A DNA stretch of 64,000 bases from Owenia fusiformis. Its lineage: Eukaryota; Annelida; Polychaeta; Sabellida; Oweniidae. A model generated the notes under the pieces. That model was given only the letters and a program-made list of their open reading frames with translations, was not told the DNA's origin and did no database searches. The position numbers and the translations under genes were made by a program. Every line of letters starts with the position of its first letter. The first letter of the stretch is position 1. The stretch is taken from the NCBI GenBank assembly GCA_903813345.2, contig CAIIXF020000003.1, positions 21,590,931 to 21,654,930 on the forward strand. The letters run 5' to 3'. Below, piece after piece: positions 1-14,023 of this stretch.

Positions 1-165
1 TTTTCTCAAGTGGGATTCTCATTTTCACAATTCAGACCAAAATTAGTCAAAAATACCTACTTTCTATGATTTTTCTCATTTACAAGTGGGTGCAAATGAA
101 TTCTCAGGTGGGTGCAGTTATGTTTTTAAATCTCAGGTGGGTGTTGTGCCCACTTGCTTTAATGC
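1..165. repeat. Dispersed ctcaggtgggtg repeat, copy A (truncated by window edge)
   Basis: It shares about 100 bp with 32190-32352, including ttctcatttacaagtgggtgc and ttctcaggtgggtgca. The left part may continue outside the window. Confidence 0.75.
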
Positions 166-1166
166 CAAGGAGATCATGAATATCCTTCATAACAACTCAT
201 ATTCTTCTTCATGGTGATTTACTTCAATATTTTATTAATTAATTGTCCAAAGATCATCTAACATTAAAAATAAATTAACAAGGAAAAATATTTTTGTATA
301 AATTATCCTATAAATTAAGGCAGGTAGAAAGGAATAGGTAATCTGACTTACTAGCATGTCACAATTCCTCAATGGCTACCTTAATGGTCTTTCTTATTAA
401 GAAAGTAAAAACCACAATGATATATGAATTAACTCAAAAATGATATTTCACAGTATTACCTCTGACATGTGACACTTTTATATTTTTTAACCAACAATGA
501 GTTGGAGGAAACGATTTAACTTAGATAATTATATGTTTGTAAATATATATGCTTCTTAAATTAACCAAATGCCAAGGAGGATTCATAACGTGATGTATGG
601 CCGGGTGATTTATACGTGATCAGCAGATGACATCTTTTGGAGAAAATGAAAATTTTGATTAAAGCATTCAAAATCTGCACCAGCCTTTAAGTCATTTTTG
701 AATCATTTTAACACTCGGTTAGTCTATTATCTGTGGTTTAACACTAAAATTGCCTTAAATGTATACGGAGTCTTACTTGTAAAATATTGTCTGTTTTGGG
801 GACATTAGCTATCATCTATATTACCAGGATTTTAATAGGCAAATGATAGGTGGTATTGACAGTTTGAGGAACTGTATAATGAAATAGCCTACACAACAGA
901 GGGACATACATATACAGAAAAACTAGTGCGTGTGAATACCTCTTTTAAGAACACATCTGCCAGTTCCATGAAGACCCATTCGACTCCTGATTTATCACAT
1001 GTTAAAAGGTCACTGGTGTTTGTGTAGTGGGGGTTAAAAGGCCCATTATAAACAGTTATATTCTTTTTTCTAACTGTTAAATACATTTTCCACCTTTTGG
1101 CGACTGTATTCACAATTTAAGCCTCAGTCACATTTGCTCTAAGGCAACCATATGGTGGCTGTAGCT

Positions 1167-1275
1167 TCACAAAATTGATATAGGAAATCTACATTGTACT
1201 GCTTATCAATATATTTTAGACACAAAATTTTCACAAAATTGATATAGGAAATCTACATTGTACTGCTTATCCCTA
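1167..1275. repeat. 64-bp tandem duplication
   Basis: tcacaaaattgatataggaa and the following 20 bases occur at 1167 and again at 1231, nearly identical over 41 bp. Confidence 0.9.
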
Positions 1276-3841
1276 TATTTCATGCTGTTTATTTCTCTCG
1301 AGTTTGGGAGCTACGACTGCTACACGGTTGCCATAGATCAAATGTGAATAAGGCATTGGTTGGTCGCTTTAGACAGGTTTGACTGCATGTGATTTTTAAT
1401 TGATAACTCCTTGTAGATATTTGATGATAAGATGTCTACAATGTCAACTAGAAAACTCAAAAATAAATCATTAACATTTTAAATGTTATCATTTACATAG
1501 AAAATACTATTTACGATGATTAATTATATAGTTTTTCTTCGATTAGGGCCTGATCTCTATGCTAAACATACTATAAATATATGCCTTGGGTTAATGAGGA
1601 TAATGACCACCCCTTTGAAAGAACATCCAAGATATATATTTAAACTGAATCAAACAAATCAATGTTATGTTCTACTGGCTCCTATGCAGCCATATCTTTA
1701 AAAGTAATAGCTCTATATGTTTTGTTAACAAAAACTTTTGAGCACAATAAACTTTGTTTTCTTATAAAAAACACATGAAATCTATACAAAAATTCATGCT
1801 AAGTTTTGTAAAAGGACATCGAGGGTGAAAAAGGTCAGAAAATAATCACATTAAAATCATTAACTATTCTAATTGATAACCATCAACATGGCTATAACTT
1901 ATGATAAACTTGATCAGCAGTCAGATTTTTCAGTGTAAATTTTGCTTTTAGGCAACTCTGTAAATGACCTGGTCAAGAAAAACCCCTGAAACTTTCAAAA
2001 AGATACAATCATGTCCTAACATAAAGTAAATGAAGACATCATAGACATTAACAAGACTGAACCAGTTTCACCTGCTCACTGTTTTGTATGAGAAATACAA
2101 GGTCGATCTGAGATTATAAAGAGAAATATAAAGGGAAAGGGTGGGGCTTAGTCAGCGTTGTATCTTACTACTGTAAATCACATTAAATTTGCGGCTAAAT
2201 TTTTCTTCTTGCATATTTTTGTTTTTGCAATATTTGCAAATACCTCAATTTGTGCCAGGTGTCCAATTATATATTCCCGCCATCCTGAATTCGCAATTTC
2301 ACACTCACTTGGATATACACAAATTCAAGGTATACATGATGTCAAGACATGCTTTACAGTATTATCATTAAAAAATAGATCTAAAGATTTCCTAAAGATA
2401 TTCTGGTGTATATATTACTATAATTTAACTTCATAAAATTTTATTTTTCTGGGTGAAATAGCAACATCACAGATCTCCATATTCATTCACCTAAGAGCCC
2501 ATGGTCTCCTAAAGGAGCAATACTCCAGACCCCCAACAGACAACTAAGTCTGCAACATTTTGCCACCATGATATCCTGTTCTGCATGATAAGTGGAATAT
2601 ATTTCAACACAATGAAAATTGAAAGATAACTCCCCTTGCTCAAATCATACCTCAGCCATTCTGATTTCACATCATTTCTATCTCATATTTGAATATGAAA
2701 CCAGAATTTCTTGCATTTCCAGATAATCTTGAGCATAAACTTTAATGCTATTCAATCAAAACATTGCCTTTTTCTCTCCTTTTCCTTCTATTCTACATTT
2801 GAAAACATTACCAATATGAAATAATGAATACAACCCGAACAAGTATCTCTAATTTGTGGATTATCTATCAAGAACAAGTCAAAATAATATTTGTATATAC
2901 TGTCAAAGTTTAGGAGGATTTGTGATAGTGCACATCAATAAATACATTAGTGCCACTATATTCAAGTGTGTGAAAAATATGTTATTAAAAATAACTTAGT
3001 CACTATGAGAAAGAGGCCCCCAATGTAGTATCCTTTTAGGGAGCTAATGATGGCAATGATTATGAATAAGTTACATATGAAATAACAATTGTCTTCACAG
3101 GCACAGAGGTTCAATTCAACGACTACCATAATCTTGAATTTTTGTTGAAATGTTAATAAATATTGGTTAATGTAAAAACTGAATGAAATCCTGATGATCA
3201 CTTTTCAATTTAAAAAAGCCTCTTGGACAATGAGAAAATACATTTAACAAAACAAAATAAAAAACATTCTTAATTGCTTGATTCAGCAATTAATACAGAA
3301 TTGGATGGAGGGAGGGGGGAGGGAGGGAGAGAGGAGATTTGTCTTTTAATATTAGACAGAGCAATAAAGCTGAAGTAGACAAAATTATAACAAATGTAGA
3401 ATCGATGCACTAATTGACCAAAATCCATTTATCTTTAGTTAACAATCTATTTTACCACATCAATTTTTCAAAGTCCCAATCTTCCAGCATTGAGAGATAT
3501 TGTCTCTGGGAGTTGATGGGCCCTTACCAGAAACAGGCGTACTTTCTCTCATTTAACCATTGTCTTAAAAGAAAGATATTAGATTATAACCATTTTGCAG
3601 TCTCCTACTTCGGTGATGTTCAAATATGTAATAACATCGGACACTTTATCCATTTTTGATGTATAAAGACAAGAAATGTTGAAGAAAATTAGAAAGACTT
3701 CTGCAGGATTGGTCATTTCAAGAGTGATTTGTGGGTGAAATCATGTGGTAAGTCTGCGATATCGGCACACCAACATTGGGATCATTTAATAAAGACGCTA
3801 AAACATTTCTTGTAAACACCATGTAATTATGTGAAAAATCA

Positions 3842-4190
3842 GATTTTTCAACATTGACAGTTGTAAATATAAATCAAAGTTTTGACGGCGCGTTTGATTT
3901 ACAATCCTAAGCCAAGTTTTCTAGCTCTAAGCCAAGATTTACAAAATTAAATGTGGTGTTAAAAAGATTTTTCACCATTGACAGCTTGTAAAATAAATCA
4001 AGGTATGATTAGGCGTCATGAAATAGCATTGATACCATTCTACGTATAGCTCATTTAGAGAAATTAACAAAACCACTGAAACAACAACACAAAGTGCATA
4101 GTCCTCAAAGGGGTAATATAGTATCAACAAATCAAAATGTGGTCAAAATATATTTTTCAAATATGACAGGGGTTATATATAAATCAACAA
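3842..4190. repeat. Diverged tandem repeat, about 124-bp period
   Basis: gatttttcaacattgacag at 3842 recurs as gatttttcaccattgacag at 3966, and a weaker form lies near 4152. Each is followed by a taaatcaa block. Confidence 0.6.
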
Positions 4191-4867
4191 AGGGAGGAAG
4201 AGGTTCACGGAGGATTGCCTTGTTGGTAAAACTATTTTTATGCGGGCAGAGATTCTCAATACAAACAAGAGAAATCATTTTTCACATGTCCATGCCATTT
4301 GACCACTAATGTAGCGCCAAATTTAACTAGGCCCATCATCGTGATTGTTCTCGGTGAGGTCTGGCCAGAGGAGAAAAATGTATCTTTAACGATATAATAA
4401 TTTATGACATGGAATCAATTTATAGGTAATGAAGTCTACTATATTTTGTCCTTATTCCGGATGTATTTAAAATCATATCTATATTGAACAAAGGGTCAAT
4501 CTGACAGAGAAATACATTCTCTGATTGATCTGAAACTGAGTTGAAATCAAAAAATACTGAAAAAATACCAAAATCAACAATTCTATGTATACCAAGATAT
4601 AATGCTCCACTATTTACTGACGAAACTAAAAGAAAAAAAACACATTCTGAATCAGGATGCCACAACATTGCATCCAACCATAGAAGACCATCTTTGAGAA
4701 CTCTCTAACAATGCATTTCAACTAAACTACACACAATAGCATCCTTTATTGAATAATTACTTCTGTGCAATGTTTAGATTGCCATTTCTAGAACTCTCCT
4801 ATGGGAGGATAGATTTATCGCAACCTCTCTTAACTGCCTAATCAGCTACCGCATTATCTTCGCACAT

Positions 4868-5119
4868 GATAAAATTTAACACATTATCACTATTATATAT
4901 TTCAGACCTGATGTTCAAAAATGGGCAACAAGAGAAAAGGGAAAATTATCCAAAATGGGGTCAATATTATTAGGTTAATTCATATGGGATGGTCTTCCAA
5001 ATCAGGCCATGCCTCATGATAAAATTTAACGCATTATCGCTATTGTATATTTCAGACCTGATGTTCAGAAAATGGGCAACAAGAGAAAAGGGAAAATTAT
5101 CCAAAATGGGGTCAATAAT
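4868..5119. repeat. 150-bp tandem array, left part
   Basis: atgttca followed by gaaaatgggcaacaagag recurs at 4911 and 5061. Blocks include ccaaaatggggtcaat and catatgggatggtcttcc. The array is interrupted at 5120 by the 2.2-kb element. Confidence 0.92.
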
Positions 5120-7353
5120 ACGGTTGGAAGAAAAGGATGACACTATAAACAGATGACACTACAAAAGGATGACACTAGATTGAACTTTGCACACTCTTTG
5201 TTATGATGTGTTTGTTTACATGCAAAGTTCGCTTGTACCTATTAAACCCCCAATGAATGTCATGTGTACCAGGACTATTTCACTATCCTGTACATAAAAT
5301 ATCAAGTTTGGCCAGGATTGTCCCACTTGCCTGTTCATAAGGTATGAAGTTTTGTCATGGCATTGTTTTGAAACATGCTTTATTCTAATTCTTTTTTAAT
5401 CATATTTGAACTTAGGAGCCAGCTATGTGTTTTATAAAAAAAATAAATTCAAATCCAATATTAGTTTCATATATTATTTGGAAGAACATACTTAAAGGTG
5501 GTCTCATTGTAGATACTAAAAGGTAAATATGGGGAAATGTTACTGCATGCTTGTGCAATTTGTTAAGGTCCATTTGTTGTTACAAGAAAGATATCCATCT
5601 GAGTGTCAATGGATTTTCCCTTCCTGATAAATGTTGATGGACTTTTAAACATGCTTCAGCAAATATTCAATAATTACGTAGAAAAAGTGATGAGTTGTAT
5701 TTTAGATTCATTTTACAATGAAATAGTTCTGTTAGTTTATTTGTATTCTGTCTTTTTCATTGTATTATTAAACTATCTGCTTTATCTATTTGCAAGGTTC
5801 TCTAAAGGTGAATCTTCTTAAGTAGTTTATTGCATGTGATGACACCTTTAAACTATTTAATCATACCATCTAAGAGCTTTATAATTTTGGGGAATGACCA
5901 CACTTGACTTAATTTACATAATCGTTTGTAAGTTGAATTAATTCATCAGTTCTTGAATATTTTCATCATAAGAAGCACGTCCCAAGAAAGGTCTGCATAT
6001 TAATCTTGCTTTAAGTATAAGAACAACAACAAATTATATATACAACATAACACAACAAAATAAAAAAAATTAGATCTAACAGCTAAGGTTTATTTAGGTG
6101 AGATACAGTACTTCAAAAAGAGGATCTGTTCAGACCATTCTACTTATGATGTAATTGGAGACAGGAGGCAATTCTGCAAATTCACAAAGTCTGACAAGAT
6201 ATATTTGGAAACTCCATTGGCCTTCATACGGGGAAACACATTTTGTTATCCTATCAAATGAGGTTTGCATGGATATAGAGAAGCCATCTGTCCATTCGTT
6301 TGTTTGTCCGAGGGATTACAAAATACCGGTTGATTTTGATTCATTTTTGATTTTGATTCAATTTTATAGGCTTATGCCTTATAGGTGTAGGACCTCTGTC
6401 AAAAAGGAATTTCAATATGGCTGCGCAATTCAAAATGGCCGTCATTTTTTGTAAAATTGTAACTTTTATTATTTTATAATTGTAACTCAAATACTAGAAT
6501 AGTTGATTTGCTTCCAATTTCATATGCTGAAGCCGAGGGACGATTGGGGCTCTGCTCAATGAGAGATTTTCAAGATGGCCATTTAGTTTCAAAATGGCCA
6601 CCATTTTCATAATAAATGTTATCTTTGATTACTTAAATACTAGTGGATAGATTCGATTCACATTTTATATGCTGAAGCCTACTTGGCCTAGGGACCAAGA
6701 GCTCCGCTGGAGAAGAAATATGACAGATGAATTTTAAAAGGGCCACTGTTTTTCATAGGAGAAAGTAATCCTTGATTATTTAATACAAAGGCCACCATTT
6801 TTCATAAAAGAATGTAATACTTGATTACTTAGTACAAGTTTACAATTACTAATAAGAGCTGATTTGGGTTCAAATTTTATATACTGATGCTGAGGACAAA
6901 GGACCTCTGCTCAAGAAAAAATTGTTTAAGATGGCAGCTGAATTTCAAAATGGCTTTTGATAATGACTGTTTGGGATTCCCTAGACTTGTAGCTATTTTT
7001 GCATAAACTACCATGGCAGATCATTGAATTTCTCAAATTACAATATGCATTTATAATAATAACTGTATAATGATGATTGTATTTTTCAACTCAACCCCTA
7101 ATGTGTCTTAGCTCCTATAATGGTTCCTCTTGCTTTATTCTAATTTTCATCATTTGCATACGTGAAAGCTAATTTCATATATTTAGCAAAGTATTTGGTC
7201 CAAAGGGATTATGAAATATGGAAATCAAGCATTGTCATCTATTTCTTAAAACATTTTACAAGTGTCATCCTTTTTCTACTAGTGTCATCCTTTTGTGGTG
7301 TCATCCTTTTATGGTGTCATCCTTTTGTGGTGTCATCCTTTTCTTCCAACCGT
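5120..7353. mobile_element. 2,234-bp non-autonomous DNA transposon
   Basis: The ends are inverted: ACGGTTGGAAGAAAAGGATG at 5120 and its reverse complement ending at 7353. Both ends carry subterminal repeats of about 16 bp (aaaaggatgacac), three on the left and five on the right. The flanks are caataat at 5113-5119 and 7354-7360, a 7-bp target duplication. Removing the element plus one duplication restores the 150-bp tandem array around it. No transposase-like frame is present. The superfamily is not assigned. Confidence 0.9.
6385..6960. repeat. Decayed tandem repeat inside the transposon
   Basis: About four diverged units with spacings of about 157, 151 and 203 bp share gacctctgctcaa-like, caagatggc, ttcaaaatggcc and tttcatatgctgaagcc-like blocks. 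Confidence 0.8.
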
Positions 7354-7577
7354 CAATAATATTAGGTTAATTCAATGGAATGGTCTTCCAAATCAGGCTA
7401 TGCCTCATGATGAAATTTAACGCATTATCGCTATTATATATTTCAGACCTGATGTTCAGAAAATGGGCAACAAGAGAAAAGGGGAAAATTATCCAAAATG
7501 GGGTCAGTAATATTAGGTCAATTCATATGGGATGGTCTTCCGATTCATATGGGATGGTTTTCCCAATCAGCGGCATG
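7354..7577. repeat. 150-bp tandem array, right part
   Basis: It continues the left part after the transposon. The third atgttcaga is at 7452, which becomes 5211 once 2,241 bp are removed, exactly in register with 4911 and 5061. It ends in shorter repeats of catatgggatgg. Confidence 0.92.
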
Positions 7578-8480
7578 TAATGTAAGGCCAGGTAAATTAA
7601 GTAAGAATGTCACAGATATGTTTGAATTTTATATTGGATGAAGAGTCTGGTCAACTGGGCAAGACTGAGTTATTAATTAGAATGAAAGTCAACTGAACAT
7701 TATATTAAATAAGGGAAGTCAGAAGAGTCAAGAATGCTCAAATTAGCCTAAAAAGAAAATGTGTGACCCGAGGGACATTTTGCTACTGGTTCATTTAGTT
7801 GAATATGTGACAATAAGTTTAACAAATTAACAGCAAAAGGATCAATTATCTATGAACCTAAGTCTTGATCCTAACACCCCTTCTGATAATATACGCATGA
7901 TCAGTCACTGATAATTATCAAAATATATATGACCTGACATTGCTCTGATAAACTGAAAAATTAAGAAGTCCTCTAGTTGGTCATAAAGTTTTCTTCAGGG
8001 AGAATTTCCATTTACACTTCTGTTTTAATTCGATAGAAACTGAAAGATAATCATATGAAAAAAGTGCAGAAAAAACTCAAGATTCTGATTGCTTTTGAAT
8101 TACCCACAAAGATATCACACCTTTGTGACCTCATCACATCTCTTAGCAACCTCACAACACCTCTTAGCAACCTGTCACACCATTTCTAACCCTCAAGTTA
8201 AACAGAGCACATTAAACCATAAAACTTGTGAAATTGATTTGTAGGAGAATTCTCTATTAGAAGCACATTGGTATTTATGGAACAGAATTGTGAAATGGTA
8301 TGATAGCCTTGAATCACACGATGTGATACACCATCGTCTTGAGTCAAATATTGTGGCTACGCTATATGGTTTTCTCCAATCAACAGCAAAGTTACTGTTC
8401 CTGTATAAAATGATATCACAAATGAAAAAAAATGTGACAAATGACAAAAATAAGCTAACTGGACATAATAATCATATACA

Positions 8481-8608
8481 AGGCATTAACAGGCAAAATG
8501 TCACCACCTTCCATTTTTTACAGACACTAAACACCGAACACCAACCACCGCCAAATAAAGTTGGAGACCATAACAATATGTCACCATTTCTGGTAGTGAC
8601 ATAACAAT
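8481..8608. mobile_element. GTGGTGACAT-family element, copy 1
   Basis: It begins aggcattaacaggcaaaatg with tcaccacc following, and ends atatgtcaccatttctggtagtgacat. About 128 bp, non-coding. Confidence 0.8.
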
Positions 8609-9013
8609 GGTAAAACCTGTTTCAAGTATATTGTTTATTAGTTTTATGTGTTTGTTCATTTGTGAATGGGCATCTTATGACCATATCTAGAATCATTCAC
8701 TAATTCATTTGGTGAGAAATTTGTTGAGTTTTATGAAGACAAATGATGTGTTAAGTGAATGTGTTTTAACAGGTTTTGCAAATGCTGAGGTTCCCATTAC
8801 CACTGAATGTGAAAACATTAAAGCAAATGACACACGCTTAGAACACATTAAAAAGACCATGTAACAGCTTAAGCAAAATTAGGTTAACTCCAAAATGACT
8901 TAATCAAATTATAAACATATAGGTAAAAGAACTTTCATGACCTGCTTAGACAGAACAAAAATAATTTCCGAAACAAATTTTGTCTCTAAACTTCACCTCG
9001 AAGGAGCCAACCC

Positions 9014-9346
9014 ATGAAGCAATGTCAAAGAATGTTCGACATCCAATGTGCCATGATGTATGTGAAGATTGACCAACACTTTGTGAAGGTGTGTGATTCT
9101 ATTACACTGAAGAGAAGATTTCATGACAAGGAGATGCTATGGTTAAGAATCATGACAAGAAAGCTCCTGTTTAATTCTCTGAAGACTAACTCACCATCTG
9201 CTGATCCCACTATCAGTTTCTCCAGCCAGTCAACCAGCCAAGCAGAACCACAAGGATCAATACACCCAATCCTAAATTTCTCTCACATCATGCATATAAT
9301 GTCATGCTTTTTTTTAATATTTGAAAGAACTGTGCTGTTTTCTTAA
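9014..9346 (+). other. Unassigned 110-codon frame
   Basis: The middle part is basic (TLKRRFHDKEMLW region) and is followed by a Ser/Thr/Gln-rich stretch, with a hydrophobic end. No family is recognised. It lies antisense to the SOWAH intron and has no visible promoter or partner exon. Confidence 0.12.
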
Positions 9347-12102
9347 ATCTGTATATACTATGGATTATTGACTTTTTATTTTATCGACATGCTTGATAAG
9401 TTTTTTAACTGTTTTCACTCTTACTTTATTACCCATTTTAAAACATGGTCCAAGTATTTCTCTCACAGGACTAAATCTTGTTTAAATCGTATTGAATGTC
9501 AAGGGGTCATATTTTAAAATGAAGAATATTGAGAAAAGGATGGGAATTACCAAGGAATGATAGAGAAATGAGTAAAAATGAAATTATAGAAAGGCAAAGC
9601 ATGGAGAAGCATGACCAATTTTGTTTCTCAGATAAACGAAACAGGATTCTTCAACAACAGCATATATAGCTTCTTTAATCTGCAACTATCCCATCTGAGC
9701 TAAGATGTGGCACAAATGTAATTTAAATTCAAATCCTAGTCTTTTTCCTGCTCTCTCTCTCTGCATCATTTGGTACAAATGTTTAGGCAATTTCACATTG
9801 TTGCTTCATATCATATAATCGCATGAACAGACAGATTGGTACAGACAACAGTACATTATTTTATGTCATGATGCGATTATGATGTGAGTTGTCAACTTGC
9901 ATAAAATGAAACAAGCTAAAAATATGTGACAAAAATAATCATCTTATTGTTAAGCAACACCCGACAACTGAATCAATTAACAATAAAATCACAAAAACAC
10001 ATCTTCCCATAAACGATCAATCTGCACTCGATGAAAACTAATACAAATCTTTACATGCAGATATAATGAATGAATAATATCTATAATAACTAACTAATTT
10101 GTTAGAAAATCTTCTCCAATGAACAACATAAAGAAAGGAGAGGCATATGTCTTTATGGCGACTAATTTTGATGAGTTTAACACTCCAAGAAATCTGCCAA
10201 TTTTCATTAGGATTACTAGCGTCCCAAAAGGTTTCAGTTACCATGGATATTTACACTGGTTTCCCCCGGGTGCAAAACCAATGAAAACAAGCATGATAGG
10301 ACGTGCGTGAAAGGACTTCTTAATATGATCGGCGGGCCGAGGGACTGATAACATAATATAGGGAGTGATTTTCACCAGATAACGGAAGAGAAAATGCAAC
10401 GATAAAATTCTGATTGAAATAATGTTAATAAAGCTGAAGGTTTGATTGAAGAAGGAGAACCCTTGAATACTGATCCAATAAATGTAACTTAATCATTTCC
10501 TTATTCATTCACTTCTATTGAAATTTAGATTTCTTTGTTAAATAGATAAATGTAAAGGATCTTATACCCTTTCTCCTAATCATGATCAATACCCTCGTTT
10601 CTTTTTAAATCAAATCAAATCCTTAATTTTTAAAAATTTCTTTACAGATAAAAATGTAGACGTCACCTCCATTAACTTCATTCTTCATAATTACTCCATT
10701 TTATCAAGAATTTCACAAAATGAAATCACACCCTTCGTGATATTTTCCCTGGGTGGCGTTATCAGGATTCTTCAATAGACAGTTAATTTTCAAGACATGC
10801 AGAGGAGTTGTCAGTTACTCTCAAGACAATTCAACTTATTTTGCTCGTACATATGTTAACAGGCGGCACATTTGTAGAGCTAATCATGACGTCGAAAGTT
10901 TGGATGTTGAAGATGTTTTAACACGCAGGGTGGCGCACTGTTATATTAACCCCCGGCCCTTGGGGGAATCATGTACATGAGAGTGTCAGCTCTATGAATA
11001 TTCGATAACTTCGCAATCTATCTCCTTGATGTTAGAATATTACTTCAAACAATCAGCGTTTAATTCTTTGACATTCAAAACCTCCTTATATGATTTTCAA
11101 TCTCCTTTTCGATCTTCAATCGCAAAAAAATTCAAAATCATTTGACGTCATGTTCATTCTGAAGGTATCACCAACTTTTTTCAGTGCAAGCAATATTTCC
11201 TTTTGTAAGTATAATAAACAAGATTTTTCCTGTCATGGTGACAAGAAATATACAACCTAATTGATATTTCAATTCCAGTCTCCTGCTAAAAGAGTCACTC
11301 AGGCGCTATGATAAGCTAATCAAAGTAATTCTACTGCATTTTGTAAGTGAATATGTCAATGATTCTGACAACTGAAGATAAGCAATTTCAATTTGTTCGT
11401 GAATGATGGGCTATGGCAAGTTTCATGACTCTTCGTAAATCACAACATGGGATAAAATGACTCAGTTGTCATGGTTTTTATGGGTGTCATTGTTGTGGGA
11501 CGTGTATATATCTGATAATGAGAGGGGCTTTTGAGGTTGAAGAAATACATATACCATTACCATGACATATAAATGCCGATATAATATACAACTATGCAAA
11601 TTACATCACTGGTTAACTTCAATTTCAATAAAATTCTTTGGACATATCTATCTCATTCCATCACTCTTCAAAAAGCAGTGGAAGTGCTGGATTACTGTGT
11701 TTTACAATATTTTGTATCTTCAATGTCTTTAAATATAATTTTTAGCACTACATGTAAAGTTTTTTTATTTTACAGTTTCTACAAAACAAAACATCTCAGA
11801 AACAAATTTCTGGGATGATATATTTGAGTATTTGATCTGAAATAATTTGTCTCTAGCCAGACAATAATTTTTTATATTATTCAAGGCAACAAACTTTAAC
11901 ATGATGACAGAAATATCAGCGACTAGATTTATAATGATACATTGCTTAGTTCATTCTCACATAAATAAATGCAATATACAATATTATTCTTCAATTTTAT
12001 AGTTCTAAAAACAAATGTTCTACTTCAAGCAACTACAACTGACAAAAATAAATAAATAAATAATGAATGAATAGTATATTGGTTGAGACTACCTCTGAAC
12101 AG

Positions 12103-12236
12103 TACATACCCTCACAAAACATTTATACGTACATACCCTCACAAAACATTTATGTGTACATGCCCTCACAAAACATTTATGCGAACATGCCCTCACAAAA
12201 CATTTATGCGTACATACCCTCACAAAACATTTCTGC
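12103..12236. repeat. 27-bp tandem repeat, five copies
   Basis: The unit is acataccctcacaaaacatttatgcgt with small changes. Because 27 is a multiple of 3, a 61-codon frame (12067-12252) reads a 9-residue repeat of the YIPSQNIYA type. It has no supporting context as a gene. Confidence 0.9.
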
Positions 12237-13684
12237 AAGTATGATCGAGTAAAAACATTGATTCAGTGGTCATGGTTTGTAAATTGCAGTTATAAATAGG
12301 GGAACGAACATGGAAAAGAGTCAGTAGGTATCAAATAAATATGAAAAACGTAAATTTCATATCGAGTAACTGTAAACACATGTAAATTTATTGTACTTCC
12401 AAGAGACAATTTTGAATTTATTCTGAGATCAAAACAAGAAAATCCCTGGTTTTTGATGTATTAATAATGAATTTTGGTGTCTAAATAATAAATGATGAAT
12501 AAACATATAATAATGATGATCATAACTAGAATTGATAGCTGGTAAATCATTATAAATCAGATTTAAGATTCTAATACATTTCCCCTTACATATTTTAATG
12601 AAAACCTATTCAAAATACCAATCAGCTATTCGTCTAGAGGTGATAGCGTTATAGAGCGCCATATAAAGGAATTTGAATAATCTCAGTACAAAATACCGAC
12701 AAAAAACAAAACCACAAAAATCTATGTTGTGTTTAAAAAACATAATTTTTGTTGTTTTTCCCAAAGGAAGGCCCTGAATCATTAGATGTGATACATCCTT
12801 CGTCCATGTACGTACACGTCTAACAGAGATTATAGATGTAGGACAGACATCAAAACAATAAGATGAAATAAATCTTTATTGTTCAGATTCTATTGTCATT
12901 AGTTCGAGACGTCACAGAAAAAGAACGATAAGAAGTAAATATGAATGATTGTAAATTGATTACCGAAGTCGATTTAATCCTATTGTTATTTTTTCAATTT
13001 ACGATTCTCAAAGTTTTGCAGTACAAAGGGAAACTATTAAGTCATCATTTAAAGGAAAGTCTTTATATGAATCCCACAATAACACATTATTATTCTGACT
13101 CTTAAGTTAATTAAAATTGTGATTTTTTCCACATTTTTTATCTGAGCATATGAACAGCTGTAGATATAAAAAAAGAAATTTAAATATTTTCAGATCACAG
13201 AGATGTCTAACTACACTGGTAATGTTATGAGTATATACCCCTTGGAAAGCCTAAATGAAAAGGGACAGGACGAGAAAATAAATAAAATTTTGAAAAAAAT
13301 TAACCTTATTTGGCGCCTCATAAATAACCTTATTTGGCACTATATAAAAAACCTGGTTCCTGGGTGTAGCATCATAGCTTTACAGTCAAGCTTTAAGAAC
13401 GTAACTTTAAGGTGTCAAAGGGGTACAGAATTAACACAATCTCAATCCTAATGCGGGACAATCAATAACAATTGGGAAATGATCCGCAGTATTAATATCT
13501 TCTAATGCTGACAAGACTGTATTCCTATGAATAAATAGCGGGATTAGTACAGATAGTTATCACAAGACCACTGCTCATAACTAGATGGCTGTAATCCCTT
13601 ACCTTAATGTTGCAAATGAGATTGGAATGCAGCAGGGTTTGTTGTAAAATAGAAAATAGAGTGGAGAAAGTTCAATCATTAAAC

Positions 13685-13847
13685 AAGGCATTAACATGCA
13701 AACTGTCACCACCTGACATTTGTTACAGACATTGAACGCCAAACACCAACGATCAAACAATGACCACAAAACACCAACTGCCGAACATCATCCATATAAA
13801 AGTTGTAGACTATAACAATATGTCACCACTTCTGGTGGTGATATAGA
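13685..13847. mobile_element. GTGGTGACAT-family element, copy 2
   Basis: It begins aaggcattaacatgcaaactg and ends atgtcaccacttctggtggtgatat. The interior has several ccaaacaccaac-like boxes shared with copies 1, 4 and 5. Confidence 0.85.
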
Positions 13848-13856
13848 AAGGAAATA

Positions 13857-14023
13857 CAGTTAAACCTGAATATCAAAACACCTCTAAAAGTGAACACTTT
13901 TTCTTGATCCCATTTTATTATCTCCCATTGACTCACAAATCTAAAAGACCTCAAAATGAACACCTCCTTACCTGAACACTTTTTACTGATCCAAGTGGCG
14001 TTTGGGTAAGACAGATTTTACTT
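13857..14023. mobile_element. Pogo/Tigger-like MITE, 167 bp
   Basis: It begins cagttaaacctgaat after TA (13855-13856) and ends gacagattttactt before TA (14024-14025). The interior carries gaacacctcc and gaacactttt. It directly follows copy 2 of the GTGGTGACAT family. Confidence 0.7.

Noticed and set aside
889-1113. Minus-strand frame with an acag acceptor and a gtattc donor that could be an exon.
   Set aside because: No match to SOWAH or any family I know, the donor is weak and the start is only inferred.
8290-8604. 104-codon plus-strand frame.
   Set aside because: Its second half is copy 1 of the GTGGTGACAT element and the first half has no protein features.
12067-12252. 61-codon frame with a 9-residue YIPSQNIYA repeat.
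   Set aside because: It is explained by a 27-bp tandem repeat. The array has only five copies and no upstream or downstream gene signals.
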